This document shows, piece by piece, positions 43,996 to 52,745 of a DNA stretch of 64,000 nucleotides. Every line of letters begins with the position of its first letter. Within the stretch, counting starts at the first letter, position 1. Where the stretch lies: NCBI GenBank assembly GCA_013359255.1, contig JABWCF010000008.1:62001-126000 (forward strand), written 5' to 3'. Below the pieces are notes generated by a model, which saw nothing but the letters and a program-made list of their open reading frames with translations, had not been told where the DNA came from and ran no database searches. This DNA comes from Flavobacteriales bacterium (GTDB lineage: Bacteria > Bacteroidota > Bacteroidia > Flavobacteriales_E > Vicingaceae). A program made the position numbers and the translations under genes.

Positions 43996-43999
43996 CACA

Positions 44000-44007
44000 C
44001 AAAGGTA
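44000..44007 (-). promoter_or_regulatory. -7 promoter element of copA
   Basis: TACCTTTG on the minus strand, 4 nt before the ATG at 43995. It decides the start codon against the upstream ATG at 44010. Confidence 0.6.
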
Positions 44008-44049
44008 CATTCATTTACAGTATGATATGGCAGAATTTAGAGCGCATTA

Positions 44050-44076
44050 TTGCATTTTAAAAAAAATGTATATTTG
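44050..44076 (+). promoter_or_regulatory. promoter of tRNA-His
   Basis: TTG at 44050-44052 and TATATTTG at 44069-44076 match the Bacteroidota -33/-7 pattern with 16 nt between. The tRNA begins 12 nt further on. This is the best complete promoter seen in the window. Confidence 0.75.
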
Positions 44077-44087
44077 CAGCCTTAAAT

Positions 44088-44162
44088 GGTAGCCGTAGCT
44101 CAGCTGGTTAGAGCACTAGATTGTGGTTCTAGGGGTCGTGGGTTCAAGTCCCATCGGTTACC
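44088..44162 (+). tRNA. tRNA-His (GTG anticodon)
   Basis: Cloverleaf is complete. The acceptor stem GTAGCCG pairs with CGGTTAC, and the extra G(-1) at 44088 pairs with C73, the identity element of tRNA-His. D-arm GCTCAGCTGGTTAGAGC, anticodon stem CTAGA/TCTAG with loop TTGTGGT (anticodon GTG) and T-arm GTGGGTTCAAGTCCCAT are all present. CCA is not encoded. Flanked by its own promoter and terminator. Confidence 0.97.
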
Positions 44163-44175
44163 CTACTATTTATTT

Positions 44176-44204
44176 AAAGCCCTCGTACTAAACGAGGGCT
44201 TTTT
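44176..44204 (+). terminator. intrinsic terminator of tRNA-His
   Basis: AAAGCCCTCGT / ACGAGGGCTTT stem (44176-44186, 44192-44202) with a 5-nt loop and following T-run. It lies 13 nt after the tRNA and ends before the next lipoprotein gene. Confidence 0.9.
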
Positions 44205-44231
44205 ACGTTTTATAAATCAAATACCAACTCC

Positions 44232-44699
44232 ATGAAAAAGCTGTTTGTAACCTGTGCTGTATTTGCCTTTACCTGTTCATGTACTGAAACTGACGAGATG
44301 CAATATGTGAAAAAACTGGGCGGAAAGTGGGCTTCAGAAGAAAATGAGAATTCACGCTTTTTTGAAGAGTGGGATGTATTGGCAGAAGGGAATTTAATAG
44401 GAAAAGGATTTTTGCTTACCGATGGTGTTGATACCACTGTTTCGGAAGAATTAAAAATTGAAAAAATAAAGAATGAAATATTTTATGTGGCCACAGTAAA
44501 AAACGAAAACGACAACAAACCCGTAAAATTTCTTTTGGTAGAAAACGATTCTCAACACTTAGTTTTTGAAAATAAATTGCACGATTTTCCGCAACGAATA
44601 AAGTACTTTTTTTTAAACGACAGAGAATTAAAAGTGGTAGTAGAAGGAGAGTATAAAGGGCAAAATGAAAGCAACGAAATGTTGCTGAGTAAATGGTAA
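44232..44699 (+). CDS. DUF6265-like lipoprotein
   Basis: Protein of 155 aa with lipoprotein signal MKKLFVTCAVFAFTCSC. The mature part has the lipocalin-like pattern KKLGGKWASEE, FFEEWDVLAEGNLIGKGF and FENKLHDFPQRIKYFF, which I recognise as the DUF6265 type. Its function is unknown; the fold class often binds small hydrophobic ligands. It is a single gene between the tRNA terminator and the convergent 47-aa membrane peptide gene, whose stop is only a few nt away. Confidence 0.72.
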   Translation: MKKLFVTCAVFAFTCSCTETDEMQYVKKLGGKWASEENENSRFFEEWDVLAEGNLIGKGFLLTDGVDTTVSEELKIEKIKNEIFYVATVKNENDNKPVKFLLVENDSQHLVFENKLHDFPQRIKYFFLNDRELKVVVEGEYKGQNESNEMLLSKW

Positions 44700-44704
44700 T
44701 GGGG

Positions 44705-44848
44705 TTAGCAATTAATTAAATTCCCTAAGCCCCAAAATACAGCTAACCAAACCAATCCTTTAATAAAGAAAAATAAAAAACCAGCCCAACCAAAGCGTTT
44801 AAGCCATTTTCTAACTTTTCCCTTTGTTTCGGTATTACTTTCCGTCAT
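44705..44848 (-). CDS. 47-aa membrane peptide
   Basis: A short frame from ATG 44848 to TAA 44705 encodes a peptide with a charged N-terminus (MTESNTETKGKVRKWLKRF) and one strong membrane segment (WAGFLFFFIKGLVWLAVFW). The ATG shares one base with the stop of the preceding T9SS gene (TAATG), the arrangement expected for translational coupling. The basic-then-hydrophobic pattern and the coupling support a real small gene. No family is recognised. Confidence 0.65.
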   Translation of the reverse strand: MTESNTETKGKVRKWLKRFGWAGFLFFFIKGLVWLAVFWGLGNLINC

Positions 44849-46914
44849 TATTGTTTTACCATTTTTTCTTTCAGCAAATTAGTCTGGTTATTATCTATTC
44901 GCAGAATATAGGTGCCACTGCTTACATTGTGGGTAGAGAAGGAAAATAAGTTTCTGCCTTTTTTGGCTGTTCCTTCGTAAAGAGTTTTTACCAGTTTTCC
45001 GGTTCGGTCGTATAGTTTTACACTAACATTATCGGTAGCGGGCATTTCAAAAAATACAGAAAATTCGTTCAATACCGGATTTGGAAAAACCGAGTTTACA
45101 GGATTTCCTTGTCCAACAAAAAGAGTGTCGGATTTTTTACAATTGTATTTGTCCCATGCCGAAACCGTATAATTTCCGGTGCATAAATTTTCAATAGTAG
45201 TTGATGTGGAAGAATTAAAATCCCACAAATAGGTATAAGGTTGGTAACCAAATAGGGGAACTAAATTTGAAATCATTCCATCGCATGCACCATAGCTGGA
45301 AGTAGGAGTAGAGGTGTAGGCAAACAAAGAATCCGGGTTACTCGCAGAGGTGCTAGGACTCAATATTTCGGCAAGCCAAGTGCCGTTGGTATTATTTGTT
45401 TTACCGAAAGAACCGGCCATAAAAACTTTGCCGGGGTGATTGTAAATTCGTTGAGAGCCGGAGTAATCGCCCCAACGTTCGTACACACCGCTTAGTACGT
45501 TTACATAATTATCGCCAGTTTTAATGGTAAGACGGTTGGAATATTCCAACTCGTTTGAAAAGAAAATAGCCGAGGCTCCAGAAAATACGGTGCTATCGGT
45601 ATGGTTAAAAGTAATAAGGGCTTCGTTATCACAAAGTTTTTTGCCGGTATAAGAAATATTCGGATAGCCGTAATCCAAGCCATTTTCAGAAATAATGTTT
45701 CCTGTACATGAAATTGGATTTAAGGTGGTATTTATAAATCCGTGATAAATGGCCGATCTTCCGTTAGAGGTATCGGTAGTGCTTTGCACAAACTGAATTC
45801 TTCCGTCTTCGTAAAGACCGCCTAATATACGAGAGTCGTTGGTATCAAAAGTGTGCCCATTGGCTTGAATGGCACTCACGGGTAAAAAATATTTTTTATC
45901 TGTTTTGAGGGTGGTAATTTTCATTTCGGTATTCGCATCGTTTACTTTTCCTGTAATTTCTAAAAGGTAAAAGGTATCATTTTCCAATTTTAGGTTTTTG
46001 TTAGAAAGGCAGTACATATTGGGGCCGTACGATGTTGAGCCACCTTTAATGGGGGTAATGTTAAAAATGGAATCGTTAGTAGGTTTTAAAATATCATGGT
46101 AGTATTTTGTGCTAAGAGTGGTATCGCCAGAAAATCCGGCTGTTTTATCTATTTGCCACAGGCAAGATTCTTTAAAGCCAGAATTATTTTGAGAGCCGTT
46201 GTAAAATGTATTGATGCCAATAAATAATTCGTTTTGATTGATGCCAATTACGGGATAATCGCTCCATGTGTTGTTGTTTAAGGGATTTCCTTTCAGTTTA
46301 TAAAAATGCCAGGGGTCGGCCGGGTTGCTGGTAGATGAGAATGCCACAATAATCCACGAACTCTGGTAGGTATAGCCTCTTAAAATAACCACTATAAACC
46401 GGTTATTTTCGGGGTCGTAAACCACCTTTGGGTCGTATTGCGTACCTCCTAAACTAAGAGGTTGAGTAAAATTGGCAAGAGTTTTTTGGAAAATAAGGCT
46501 ATTGGTATTTAAGTTATAAGCCCATACATTGGTGTTTTTAACCGAGACCAAATACCCGTCATTAGAAACAGCGATGTCATTATCATTTGGAACGCTGTTA
46601 TTATAAGTATTTCCCTCAAAGTTTGCCCCCAGTGTAGGACTGTCTGCGGAATGAATACGGTTTGCAGAAGTTGTATTTTTTATCGGAAAATTTTCTCTTT
46701 GTTGTTTTTTTAGAATTTGCAAATTACCTCTTGGAGTTCCGGGCTTAGGTAGTTCAAGGTGTTGAATAGTAGCATTCCAGTCCTCTTCTATATTTTGCAC
46801 CGAAAAAGTGGCCGCTTTTTTGAACTGAAAATACTCTGCTTTATACAGGGTGTTTTGCTGTTGCGAAAAAATAGAAAGTGGGAGAATTATAAAAAGGAGT
46901 AGAAGTTTATTCAT
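44848..46914 (-). CDS. T9SS type A sorting-domain protein with SprB-like repeat
   Basis: Secreted protein of about 688 aa. The start is probably the second ATG (46914), giving MNKLLLLFIILPLSIFS as signal peptide; ATG 46920 adds two residues. The middle is a large beta-rich domain of unknown activity (YDPENNRFIVVILRGYTYQSS, NTWSDYPVIGIN). A SprB-like repeat follows (DGMISNLVPLFGYQPYTYLW, about 555-615), then a type A sorting domain (VFPNPVLNEFSVFF ... GTYILRIDNNQTNLLKEKMVKQ). It is exported by the T9SS to the surface. It lies 30 nt after the MFS gene and is coupled to the 47-aa peptide. Confidence 0.87.
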   Translation of the reverse strand: MNKLLLLFIILPLSIFSQQQNTLYKAEYFQFKKAATFSVQNIEEDWNATIQHLELPKPGTPRGNLQILKKQQRENFPIKNTTSANRIHSADSPTLGANFEGNTYNNSVPNDNDIAVSNDGYLVSVKNTNVWAYNLNTNSLIFQKTLANFTQPLSLGGTQYDPKVVYDPENNRFIVVILRGYTYQSSWIIVAFSSTSNPADPWHFYKLKGNPLNNNTWSDYPVIGINQNELFIGINTFYNGSQNNSGFKESCLWQIDKTAGFSGDTTLSTKYYHDILKPTNDSIFNITPIKGGSTSYGPNMYCLSNKNLKLENDTFYLLEITGKVNDANTEMKITTLKTDKKYFLPVSAIQANGHTFDTNDSRILGGLYEDGRIQFVQSTTDTSNGRSAIYHGFINTTLNPISCTGNIISENGLDYGYPNISYTGKKLCDNEALITFNHTDSTVFSGASAIFFSNELEYSNRLTIKTGDNYVNVLSGVYERWGDYSGSQRIYNHPGKVFMAGSFGKTNNTNGTWLAEILSPSTSASNPDSLFAYTSTPTSSYGACDGMISNLVPLFGYQPYTYLWDFNSSTSTTIENLCTGNYTVSAWDKYNCKKSDTLFVGQGNPVNSVFPNPVLNEFSVFFEMPATDNVSVKLYDRTGKLVKTLYEGTAKKGRNLFSFSTHNVSSGTYILRIDNNQTNLLKEKMVKQ

Positions 46915-46944
46915 AGGCAATTTTGCATAAAATTACGAAAAAAA

Positions 46945-48237
46945 TTACATGGTTTCTATATAGTTTAGGTCTTTCGCAAAAGTTTCCTTTAGTTTGGAGG
47001 CCGATAAAAATGCAACAATTATTACTATGCAACCTACTAGAAAAGCGCTTCCAATATTTCCTCCGGCTGTGCTTAAGAGCAATCCAAACGATATGGTAAT
47101 AAGGGGAACAGAACCTCTTACAAAATTGGGTACCGTATTGGTAACCGTAGAGCGTATGTTTGTGCCAAATTGTTCCGAAGCAATGGTTACAAAAATAGCC
47201 CAATAGCCTGCTGATGTTCCCAGTAAGAAGCAAGTAAAATAATATTCACCGGAACTTCCTCCGTTTAGGCCAAACAGAAAGAAAATGATTAACAGAAGCG
47301 AAAAGCATAAATAGAGATAAACAATTTTTTTTCTGCTTCTAAACCATTGACTGAGTATGCCGCTAATTAAATCGCCAAAGGACAAACCTAGATAGGCGTA
47401 CATTAAAGCAGTTCCGTTTATTACTTCACCCTTAATATTTAATTCTACGGCAAAAATTTCTTGAGAGTTGGCCACCAGCAAACCTATGATGTACCAAATG
47501 GGTACGCCTATTAAAATGCAGTTTAAATATTTAAAAAAGCGTTCTTTGTTGTTAAATAAAATGCGAATGTCGCCTTTGCTCACTTCCGATTTTTTTATGT
47601 TTTTAAACATACCCGATTCTATGGTTCCAATGCGTAAGAAGAGCAATAGTAGGCCTAAGGTTCCGCCAATAATATAGGCTACCTGCCAGTTGGCAAAATG
47701 AGTGCCTGTAATACTTTTTAGAAAAATTCCGATTACTTCGCCTTCGGCTCCTACTAGAGCAGCTACTACGGCACCTAAAGCTCCAAAGGTTACAATAATC
47801 ATGGTGCCATAGCCTCTGTTTTCTTTGCTCATGGTTTCGGCTACCAAAGTAATTCCTGCTCCTAATTCACCGGCTAAGCCTATGCCTGCTATTACTCGTA
47901 TTACGGCATATAAAGGAATATCCGTAACAAAGGCATTAGCTAAATTAGCCGCAGAATACAACATAATGGAACCAAATAATACGGAAAGCCTTCCTTTTTT
48001 ATCGCCCCAAATGCCCCATAAAATTCCACCTATCAGCATACCTGTCATTTGCATATTAAATAAAAAGATTCCTGTATTTTTTATGGTGTCGGCACTTGCT
48101 TGGGGAAGTAATTGGAGCAAGCTTTCTTTTTTTACTACATTAAACAACACTAAATCGTAGATGTCTACAAAGTAGCCTAATGCCGCAACAATAATAATGA
48201 GAACATGCGGACCTTTAAAAGGGTGTTGTTTATTCAT
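46945..48237 (-). CDS. major facilitator superfamily transporter
   Basis: Polytopic transporter of 430 aa with 12 membrane segments. Typical MFS loop motif WGIWGDKKGRLSVLFG appears after TM2, with VIRVIAGIGLAGELGAGITL in TM4 as in the sugar/organic acid:H+ symporter group. Substrate is not evident. The gene starts 4 nt after the UbiA-type gene and is followed by a T9SS gene 30 nt later, so these may be one operon. Confidence 0.88.
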   Translation of the reverse strand: MNKQHPFKGPHVLIIIVAALGYFVDIYDLVLFNVVKKESLLQLLPQASADTIKNTGIFLFNMQMTGMLIGGILWGIWGDKKGRLSVLFGSIMLYSAANLANAFVTDIPLYAVIRVIAGIGLAGELGAGITLVAETMSKENRGYGTMIIVTFGALGAVVAALVGAEGEVIGIFLKSITGTHFANWQVAYIIGGTLGLLLLFLRIGTIESGMFKNIKKSEVSKGDIRILFNNKERFFKYLNCILIGVPIWYIIGLLVANSQEIFAVELNIKGEVINGTALMYAYLGLSFGDLISGILSQWFRSRKKIVYLYLCFSLLLIIFFLFGLNGGSSGEYYFTCFLLGTSAGYWAIFVTIASEQFGTNIRSTVTNTVPNFVRGSVPLITISFGLLLSTAGGNIGSAFLVGCIVIIVAFLSASKLKETFAKDLNYIETM

Positions 48238-48241
48238 ACAA

Positions 48242-49117
48242 TTAGTTTAAGTAAAGGTCTAAAGTAACAAAAATTGAATACACCACACTCGCTATTCCGT
48301 TTGATGTAAAAAAAGCAAGATTTACTTTGCTTAAATCATTGGGTTTAACGAGTGTGTGCTGGTAAAATAAGAGGGTAATAAACAACGTAGCACCAATGTA
48401 ATAAAGAGCACCAAAATGCCCTAATATTCCGGCCAATATAATACCTATAGCAGTTAAAAAGTGTAGACCCACTGATAAACGAAGTGCTTTCTTTTTTCCC
48501 AACAGAACGGGAATGGAATAGAGTTTTTGTTCTCTGTCAAATTCTTCGTCTTGCAAGGCATAAATAATATCGAAGCCACTTACCCAACATAAAACTAAAA
48601 ACGAAAAAAGAACCGGAAGGAAATGAAACTGGGCAGTAATGGCAAGGTAGGCTCCAATAGGAGCTAATGCCAACCCTACGCCCAATACAAAGTGGCAAAG
48701 TGGTGTAAATCGTTTGGTATAGCTGTAGCCTAAAATAACCAGTAATGCTAGGGGAGATAAATAAAAACACATTGTATTTATAAACCAAGATGAAGTAATA
48801 AATAAAAACACATTTATTATTACAAACCACAACGCATTGTTGGCAGAAATTACACCTCTTGGAATTTCTCTTACGTTTGCCGTTCTTGGGTTAGAGGCAT
48901 CAATGTTGCGATCTAAATACCGGTTGAATGCCATGGCTGCCGAGCGAGCAAACACCATGCAAGCGATTACCAACAAAAGTAGTTTTACATCGAAAGAAGA
49001 AGAGGTTGTTTTTATAGCTAAAAAAAAACCAATGAATGCAAAAGGTAGAGCAAAAAGAGTATGACTGAATTTTACCAGAGAAAGATAATCGCTGAATACT
49101 GCTTTATTTTTGGGCAT
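48242..49117 (-). CDS. UbiA-family prenyltransferase (menaquinone-type)
   Basis: Membrane-embedded aromatic prenyltransferase of 291 aa with about eight or nine helices. The two Asp-rich motifs that bind Mg-prenyl diphosphate are AFNRYLDRNIDASNPRTANV (first) and YALQDEEFDREQKLYSIP (second). The family members include 4-hydroxybenzoate prenyltransferases and the futalosine-pathway enzyme MqnP. Bacteroidota usually use menaquinone, so the second role is likely but not shown. A -7 element TATCTTTG precedes the ATG by 9 nt. First gene of a minus-strand run with the MFS transporter. Confidence 0.88.
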   Translation of the reverse strand: MPKNKAVFSDYLSLVKFSHTLFALPFAFIGFFLAIKTTSSSFDVKLLLLVIACMVFARSAAMAFNRYLDRNIDASNPRTANVREIPRGVISANNALWFVIINVFLFITSSWFINTMCFYLSPLALLVILGYSYTKRFTPLCHFVLGVGLALAPIGAYLAITAQFHFLPVLFSFLVLCWVSGFDIIYALQDEEFDREQKLYSIPVLLGKKKALRLSVGLHFLTAIGIILAGILGHFGALYYIGATLFITLLFYQHTLVKPNDLSKVNLAFFTSNGIASVVYSIFVTLDLYLN

Positions 49118-49126
49118 AGTGCTGCA

Positions 49127-49134
49127 AAGATAAT
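49127..49134 (-). promoter_or_regulatory. -7 promoter element of the UbiA-type gene
   Basis: TATCTTTG on the minus strand, 9 nt before the ATG at 49117, matches TAnnTTTG. Confidence 0.5.
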
Positions 49135-49246
49135 TTGAAAACAGAAACTGACCCCATTTTTATTTTTCTCCATATGGTTCTGAAATTATCTGTCGGATTT
49201 TTTAACTGTTTCCTTGCGGATTTACAGTCTTTATTATTTTATAGTT

Positions 49247-49353
49247 ACCCGTTGTGCATTTGGAAAAAAAAGTGTGTTCTCGATACTTTTTTTGCGAAAA
49301 AACTCGAACTGACACTTTTTTATTGAAAATTACACCTAAACGCACAAGGGGTT
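49247..49353. repeat. dispersed palindromic repeat, copy 1
   Basis: Terminal arms ACCCGTTGTGCATTT and AAACGCACAAGGGGTT are inverted copies. Inside, AGTGTGTTCTCGATA and CTCGAACTGACAC form a further imperfect inverted pair. The inner part matches copy 2 (about 54556-54650) in opposite orientation. It fills most of the gap between the UbiA-type and NhaD genes. The rest of that gap (49135-49246, 49354-49460) shows nothing recognisable. Confidence 0.75.
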
Positions 49354-49464
49354 ATAGTTTTATTTATTTAAAATCTTTCAAAGTATGTTGGTCTCTTATA
49401 AAAAACTGAGTGAAATATAGCAGAAGAATTAGGAGGTTACTTTATGCGGCCTATTCCATAGCCG

Positions 49465-49497
49465 CCACCCGCTCTACTTTGCAAGAGGGTGGTGGTG
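49465..49497 (-). terminator. hairpin downstream of nhaD
   Basis: CCACCCGCTCT and AGAGGGTGG pair with a single-base bulge. It lies just past the nhaD stop (minus strand). There is no T-run, so it may be a weak terminator or an mRNA-stabilising hairpin. Confidence 0.4.
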
Positions 49498-49504
49498 GAA
49501 AAGT

Positions 49505-50770
49505 TTAAAATCCAAGTGTAAACAAATAAAAAAACGCTCCAGCAAAATATCCTATTAGAGCCCATAAACTTATGTTTTTTATGTACCAAAAAAAATCAAT
49601 TTTTACCAATCCCATTGCAGCAACACCGGCAGCAGAACCGATTATTAAAATACTGCCACCTGTTCCTGCACAATAAGCAATGAGTTCCCAAAAATAATGA
49701 TCCATAGGATAGGTTTGCATATCGTACATGCCCATTGCTGCGGCAACCAAGGGTACATTGTCTATTATAGCAGAAAGAAGACCTAAAGAAATGGAAATTA
49801 TTTTTATGTTTCCTACTGCATCATTCATAGCTGCAGCAAGACTTGTAAGCAGCCCGGTAGATTCTAGAGATGCAACCGCAACTAAAATACCTAGAAAGAA
49901 TAATATGCTAGGAGTATCAATTTTTTGTAAAGCATGCGAAACAGAAATTTTATTTTCTTCTTCTTTATTTTTGTGCAAAAGTTCCGTAACCACCCACAAT
50001 ACGGCTAAACCTGCAAGAATTCCCAAAAAGGGTGGCAAATGAGTTATTGTTTTAAAAATAGGAGCAAAAATTAATGCCGACATCCCTAAAATAAAAACAA
50101 CCTTTTTTTCAGAAGAAGAAACCTTTGATTTAGATTCTATTTTGTTTGGTTTTTCTAACTCTCCTTTTATTTTAAATGAGATTAATGCTAAAGGCACCAC
50201 CATACTTATAAGTGATGGAAGAAATAATTTTAACATAATGTTTGCGGTAGAAATTTGACCTCCAATCCACAACATGGTAGTGGTTACATCTCCAATGGGT
50301 GTCCATGCCCCTCCTGCATTTGCTGAAATTACAATTATTCCAACAAACAACAATAGATCTTTTTTATTTTTCAATAATTTACGAATAATTGTAATCATTA
50401 CTATTGTTGTAGTAAGGTTATCTAGTAATGCAGAAAGAAAAAATGTAATAAAACAGATTACCCAAAGTAATACTACTGTTTTATTGGTTGTTAAAAATTT
50501 AGTAATCACATCAAATCCATGGTATGAATCGATTAGTTCTACAATGGTCATTGCTCCTATTAAGAAAAATATAATTTGCGAGATGCTTCCTACATGTTCA
50601 ACTAGTTGAGAAATTACAATTTCTGAACCGGTTGATGTTTGTATAACATAAATTGTCCAACAAATTACTCCTGTAAGTATGGCTATAGCTGCTTTATTTA
50701 CATGAATTTTGTTTTCAATGGTAATAAAAAAGTAGCCTATAACAAAAGCGATAATAATAAGGGTATCCAT
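49505..50770 (-). CDS. nhaD: NhaD-type Na+/H+ antiporter
   Basis: Polytopic antiporter of 421 aa of the ion-transporter superfamily. The NhaD pattern is visible: HVNKAAIAILTGVICW near the N-terminus, LLDNLTTTIVMITIIRKLL, SANAGGAWTPIGDVTTTMLW and the repeat-half counterpart AIIDNVPLVAAAMGMYDM. It exchanges Na+ (or Li+) for protons at the cytoplasmic membrane. It starts 11 nt after the stop of a small membrane protein gene, probably in one operon. Related arsenite permeases are less likely because of the NhaD-specific motifs. Confidence 0.92.
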   Translation of the reverse strand: MDTLIIIAFVIGYFFITIENKIHVNKAAIAILTGVICWTIYVIQTSTGSEIVISQLVEHVGSISQIIFFLIGAMTIVELIDSYHGFDVITKFLTTNKTVVLLWVICFITFFLSALLDNLTTTIVMITIIRKLLKNKKDLLLFVGIIVISANAGGAWTPIGDVTTTMLWIGGQISTANIMLKLFLPSLISMVVPLALISFKIKGELEKPNKIESKSKVSSSEKKVVFILGMSALIFAPIFKTITHLPPFLGILAGLAVLWVVTELLHKNKEEENKISVSHALQKIDTPSILFFLGILVAVASLESTGLLTSLAAAMNDAVGNIKIISISLGLLSAIIDNVPLVAAAMGMYDMQTYPMDHYFWELIAYCAGTGGSILIIGSAAGVAAMGLVKIDFFWYIKNISLWALIGYFAGAFFYLFTLGF

Positions 50771-50781
50771 AATTTTAAATA

Positions 50782-51282
50782 TTAAACCGTTTGATTTATT
50801 CGTTGATTGTTATGTTTTAGTAATTCGTTTATTTTTTTTTCCCATCGTTCAACTAGTAGTAAGTCGTCACCCAACTGCATTCTGTTATCTGAACTATATA
50901 GTTCTAGTATAGTGTCTGGATTTTTTTTTGTTTTAGATAGAAAATGCAATTCAAGCCTATCAATTTTTTTTATGCTGCCGTTTGTTCTGCTAATGTTGAT
51001 TGTTTTACAACTTTGAATTTCAGAAAGATTAAGAAATTGACTAAATTCTGTGTCCTTAATCTGCTTGAAAAAGAGAAGAAAATTTGAGGTTTCGTCTATT
51101 CCTATAATATAATCATCAGAACATTCGTATTGAGTTATTTTACAATTTTGTTTAGTAGCAATGTTTGAAAGAGATTGAAAAAGTTTTCTTTCTCGTTTTC
51201 TTCTGTTTCTTTGTGCTAATACAAATGGCAGAATACTTAATACAATTAATATAATTCCTACTATAATGATTCCTGTATCCAT
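50782..51282 (-). CDS. small single-pass membrane protein, unknown function
   Basis: Protein of 166 aa with one N-terminal membrane helix (IIIVGIILIVLSILPFVLA, about 5-23), a basic stop-transfer (QRNRRKRERK) and a soluble mixed alpha/beta C-terminal domain. I do not recognise a family. It lies 11 nt upstream of nhaD on the same strand, so it may be co-expressed; an effect on sodium/proton exchange is only a guess from position. Confidence 0.7.
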   Translation of the reverse strand: MDTGIIIVGIILIVLSILPFVLAQRNRRKRERKLFQSLSNIATKQNCKITQYECSDDYIIGIDETSNFLLFFKQIKDTEFSQFLNLSEIQSCKTINISRTNGSIKKIDRLELHFLSKTKKNPDTILELYSSDNRMQLGDDLLLVERWEKKINELLKHNNQRINQTV

Positions 51283-51322
51283 TTTAAGTTTTTTTAGTTA
51301 AACTGTAATAAATAAAAATTCT

Positions 51323-51343
51323 TTAGAACATTTAAAGTTCTAA
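51323..51343 (-). terminator. possible weak terminator of the 120-aa gene
   Basis: TTAGAAC (51323-51329) and GTTCTAA (51337-51343) with a 7-nt loop, followed on the minus strand by a T-rich stretch. AT-rich; could instead be an operator for the downstream gene. Confidence 0.35.
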
Positions 51344-51396
51344 GAAACGGCAATTGCAATACGGGAAGATGTTTGCAATGGCTTATTTAAAATGGA

Positions 51397-51759
51397 TTAC
51401 CAGAAATAATGGAAAGGAAAAATAATGTCAACCTTCCTAAATCGATAAAGAAAGTTTCTTGAAAAAAAAGAGTATTGCGAAAATGCATTTACAATAATCT
51501 CATCGGTTGACTTTAAAAGGAGAGAAAATTCGTTAAAAGGGTTTTTAATGATTGGAAGTGGGGGGCAGTTGGTTTGAATAGCTCCTTCTGACTGTGATGT
51601 AACAGGATTAAAATTGCCAGAAAAAAAAGCAACAGTTTTGTTATTTTCTAACGTGGGCTCGTTAGAAGTATTAGATTCTCTGTTGTATAACGTGCTTATC
51701 GTAAAACAATAAACAACAACTGCCAATGCTATCCCTAAAACATTAAAGTTTTTTTTCAC
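51397..51759 (-). CDS. small anchored or exported protein, unknown function
   Basis: Protein of 120 aa starting at GTG 51759, with an N-terminal hydrophobic segment (VLGIALAVVVYCFTISTLY). The rest is polar with a Pro/Cys patch (QTNCPPLPIIKNP). No family recognised. A -7 element TACCTTTG lies 5 nt before the GTG, which supports the start and that this is a real gene. It is separated from its downstream neighbour by 114 nt. Confidence 0.55.
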   Translation of the reverse strand: MKKNFNVLGIALAVVVYCFTISTLYNRESNTSNEPTLENNKTVAFFSGNFNPVTSQSEGAIQTNCPPLPIIKNPFNEFSLLLKSTDEIIVNAFSQYSFFSRNFLYRFRKVDIIFPFHYFW

Positions 51760-51763
51760 ACCA

Positions 51764-51771
51764 CAAAGGTA
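51764..51771 (-). promoter_or_regulatory. -7 promoter element of the 120-aa gene
   Basis: TACCTTTG on the minus strand just before the GTG start at 51759; matches TAnnTTTG and supports the non-ATG start. Confidence 0.5.
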
Positions 51772-51811
51772 AATGGTTAATCAATTCGTTTGTTTTAATA
51801 TTCAATATTTT

Positions 51812-52618
51812 TTATGGATTGTTAGTTTCCATTACCTTTCTAACACTACCATATTTTAGCAGTAGTTTTTCTGCTTTGGTATAAGGGATATTCAGTTCTT
51901 TCATAAGCATTTTGCAGCCCCTATCTACCAGTTTATTATTGCTTAGCTGCATATCTACCATCTTATTTCCCTTTACTCTGCCCAATTTTATCATTAGCGA
52001 TGTGCTAATCATATTCAGAATAAGTTTTTGGGCAGTGCCAGATTTCATGCGGGTGCTGCCGGTAACAAATTCAGGGCCAACCACTACTTCGATAGGATAT
52101 TGGCTAACCTCAGCCAATGGACTGCCTGTGTTACAGGTAATGCAGGCCGTAAGTATTTTTCTTTTATTACATTCTTTCAAAGCACCAATTACATAGGGTG
52201 TAGTTCCTGAAGCAGCAATGCCAATTACGGTATCGTTACCGGTAATTTTATATTTTTGTAAATCTTTCCAACCTTGAGTGGTGCTGTCTTCAGCAAACTC
52301 CACCGCCTTGCGTATGGCGGCATCTCCACCGGCTATTAAGCCAATTACTAAACCTTGTGGCACACCAAAAGTAGGCGGGCATTCCGAAGCATCTACAATG
52401 CCTAATCTTCCGCTGGTACCCGCACCCATATAAAATAACCTTCCGCCTTTTTTTATGCGTTTTAAAATTTCAGGAATTAGTTTTTCTATTTTAGGAATAC
52501 ACTTTTCTACTGCCGTAGCCACCTTCTTATCTTCTTTGTTTATATTCTTCAGAAGTTCCAAAACACTCATTTTTTCCAGATGCTTGTATTTCGAATCCGA
52601 TTCGGTAATTTTTTTCAT
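51812..52618 (-). CDS. murQ: N-acetylmuramic acid 6-phosphate etherase
   Basis: Cytoplasmic SIS-fold enzyme (268 aa) that cleaves the lactyl ether of MurNAc-6-P to GlcNAc-6-P in cell-wall recycling. Clear motifs: GRLFYMGAGTSGRLGIVDAS, ECPPTFGVPQGLV, GIAASGTTPYVIGALK and GSTRMKSGTAQKLILNMIS. Length is slightly short but usual for Bacteroidota. No recycling partner genes (anmK, murK) are adjacent. A -7 TACCTTTG element lies 4 nt before the ATG. Confidence 0.96.
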   Translation of the reverse strand: MKKITESDSKYKHLEKMSVLELLKNINKEDKKVATAVEKCIPKIEKLIPEILKRIKKGGRLFYMGAGTSGRLGIVDASECPPTFGVPQGLVIGLIAGGDAAIRKAVEFAEDSTTQGWKDLQKYKITGNDTVIGIAASGTTPYVIGALKECNKRKILTACITCNTGSPLAEVSQYPIEVVVGPEFVTGSTRMKSGTAQKLILNMISTSLMIKLGRVKGNKMVDMQLSNNKLVDRGCKMLMKELNIPYTKAEKLLLKYGSVRKVMETNNP

Positions 52619-52622
52619 GCAC

Positions 52623-52630
52623 CAAAGGTA
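52623..52630 (-). promoter_or_regulatory. -7 promoter element of murQ
   Basis: TACCTTTG on the minus strand, 4 nt before the murQ ATG; near-leaderless arrangement. Confidence 0.55.
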
Positions 52631-52745
52631 AGAAAGAACCCCATTTCGTTTTTTTATGATTTGTGTTTATAATGCTAAACATTTCTCTTGGAGGTTTAAA
52701 TTTAATTTTATAAATTAGCCTCATAAACTTTTAGAACCAAAAACC

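Noticed and set aside
43996-44010. Upstream ATG for copA at 44010
   Set aside because: It would translate the TACCTTTG promoter element; ATG 43995 gives a normal start for the metal-binding domain.
47825-48160. 111-codon plus-strand frame opposite the MFS gene
   Set aside because: Antisense of a conserved transporter; no independent evidence.
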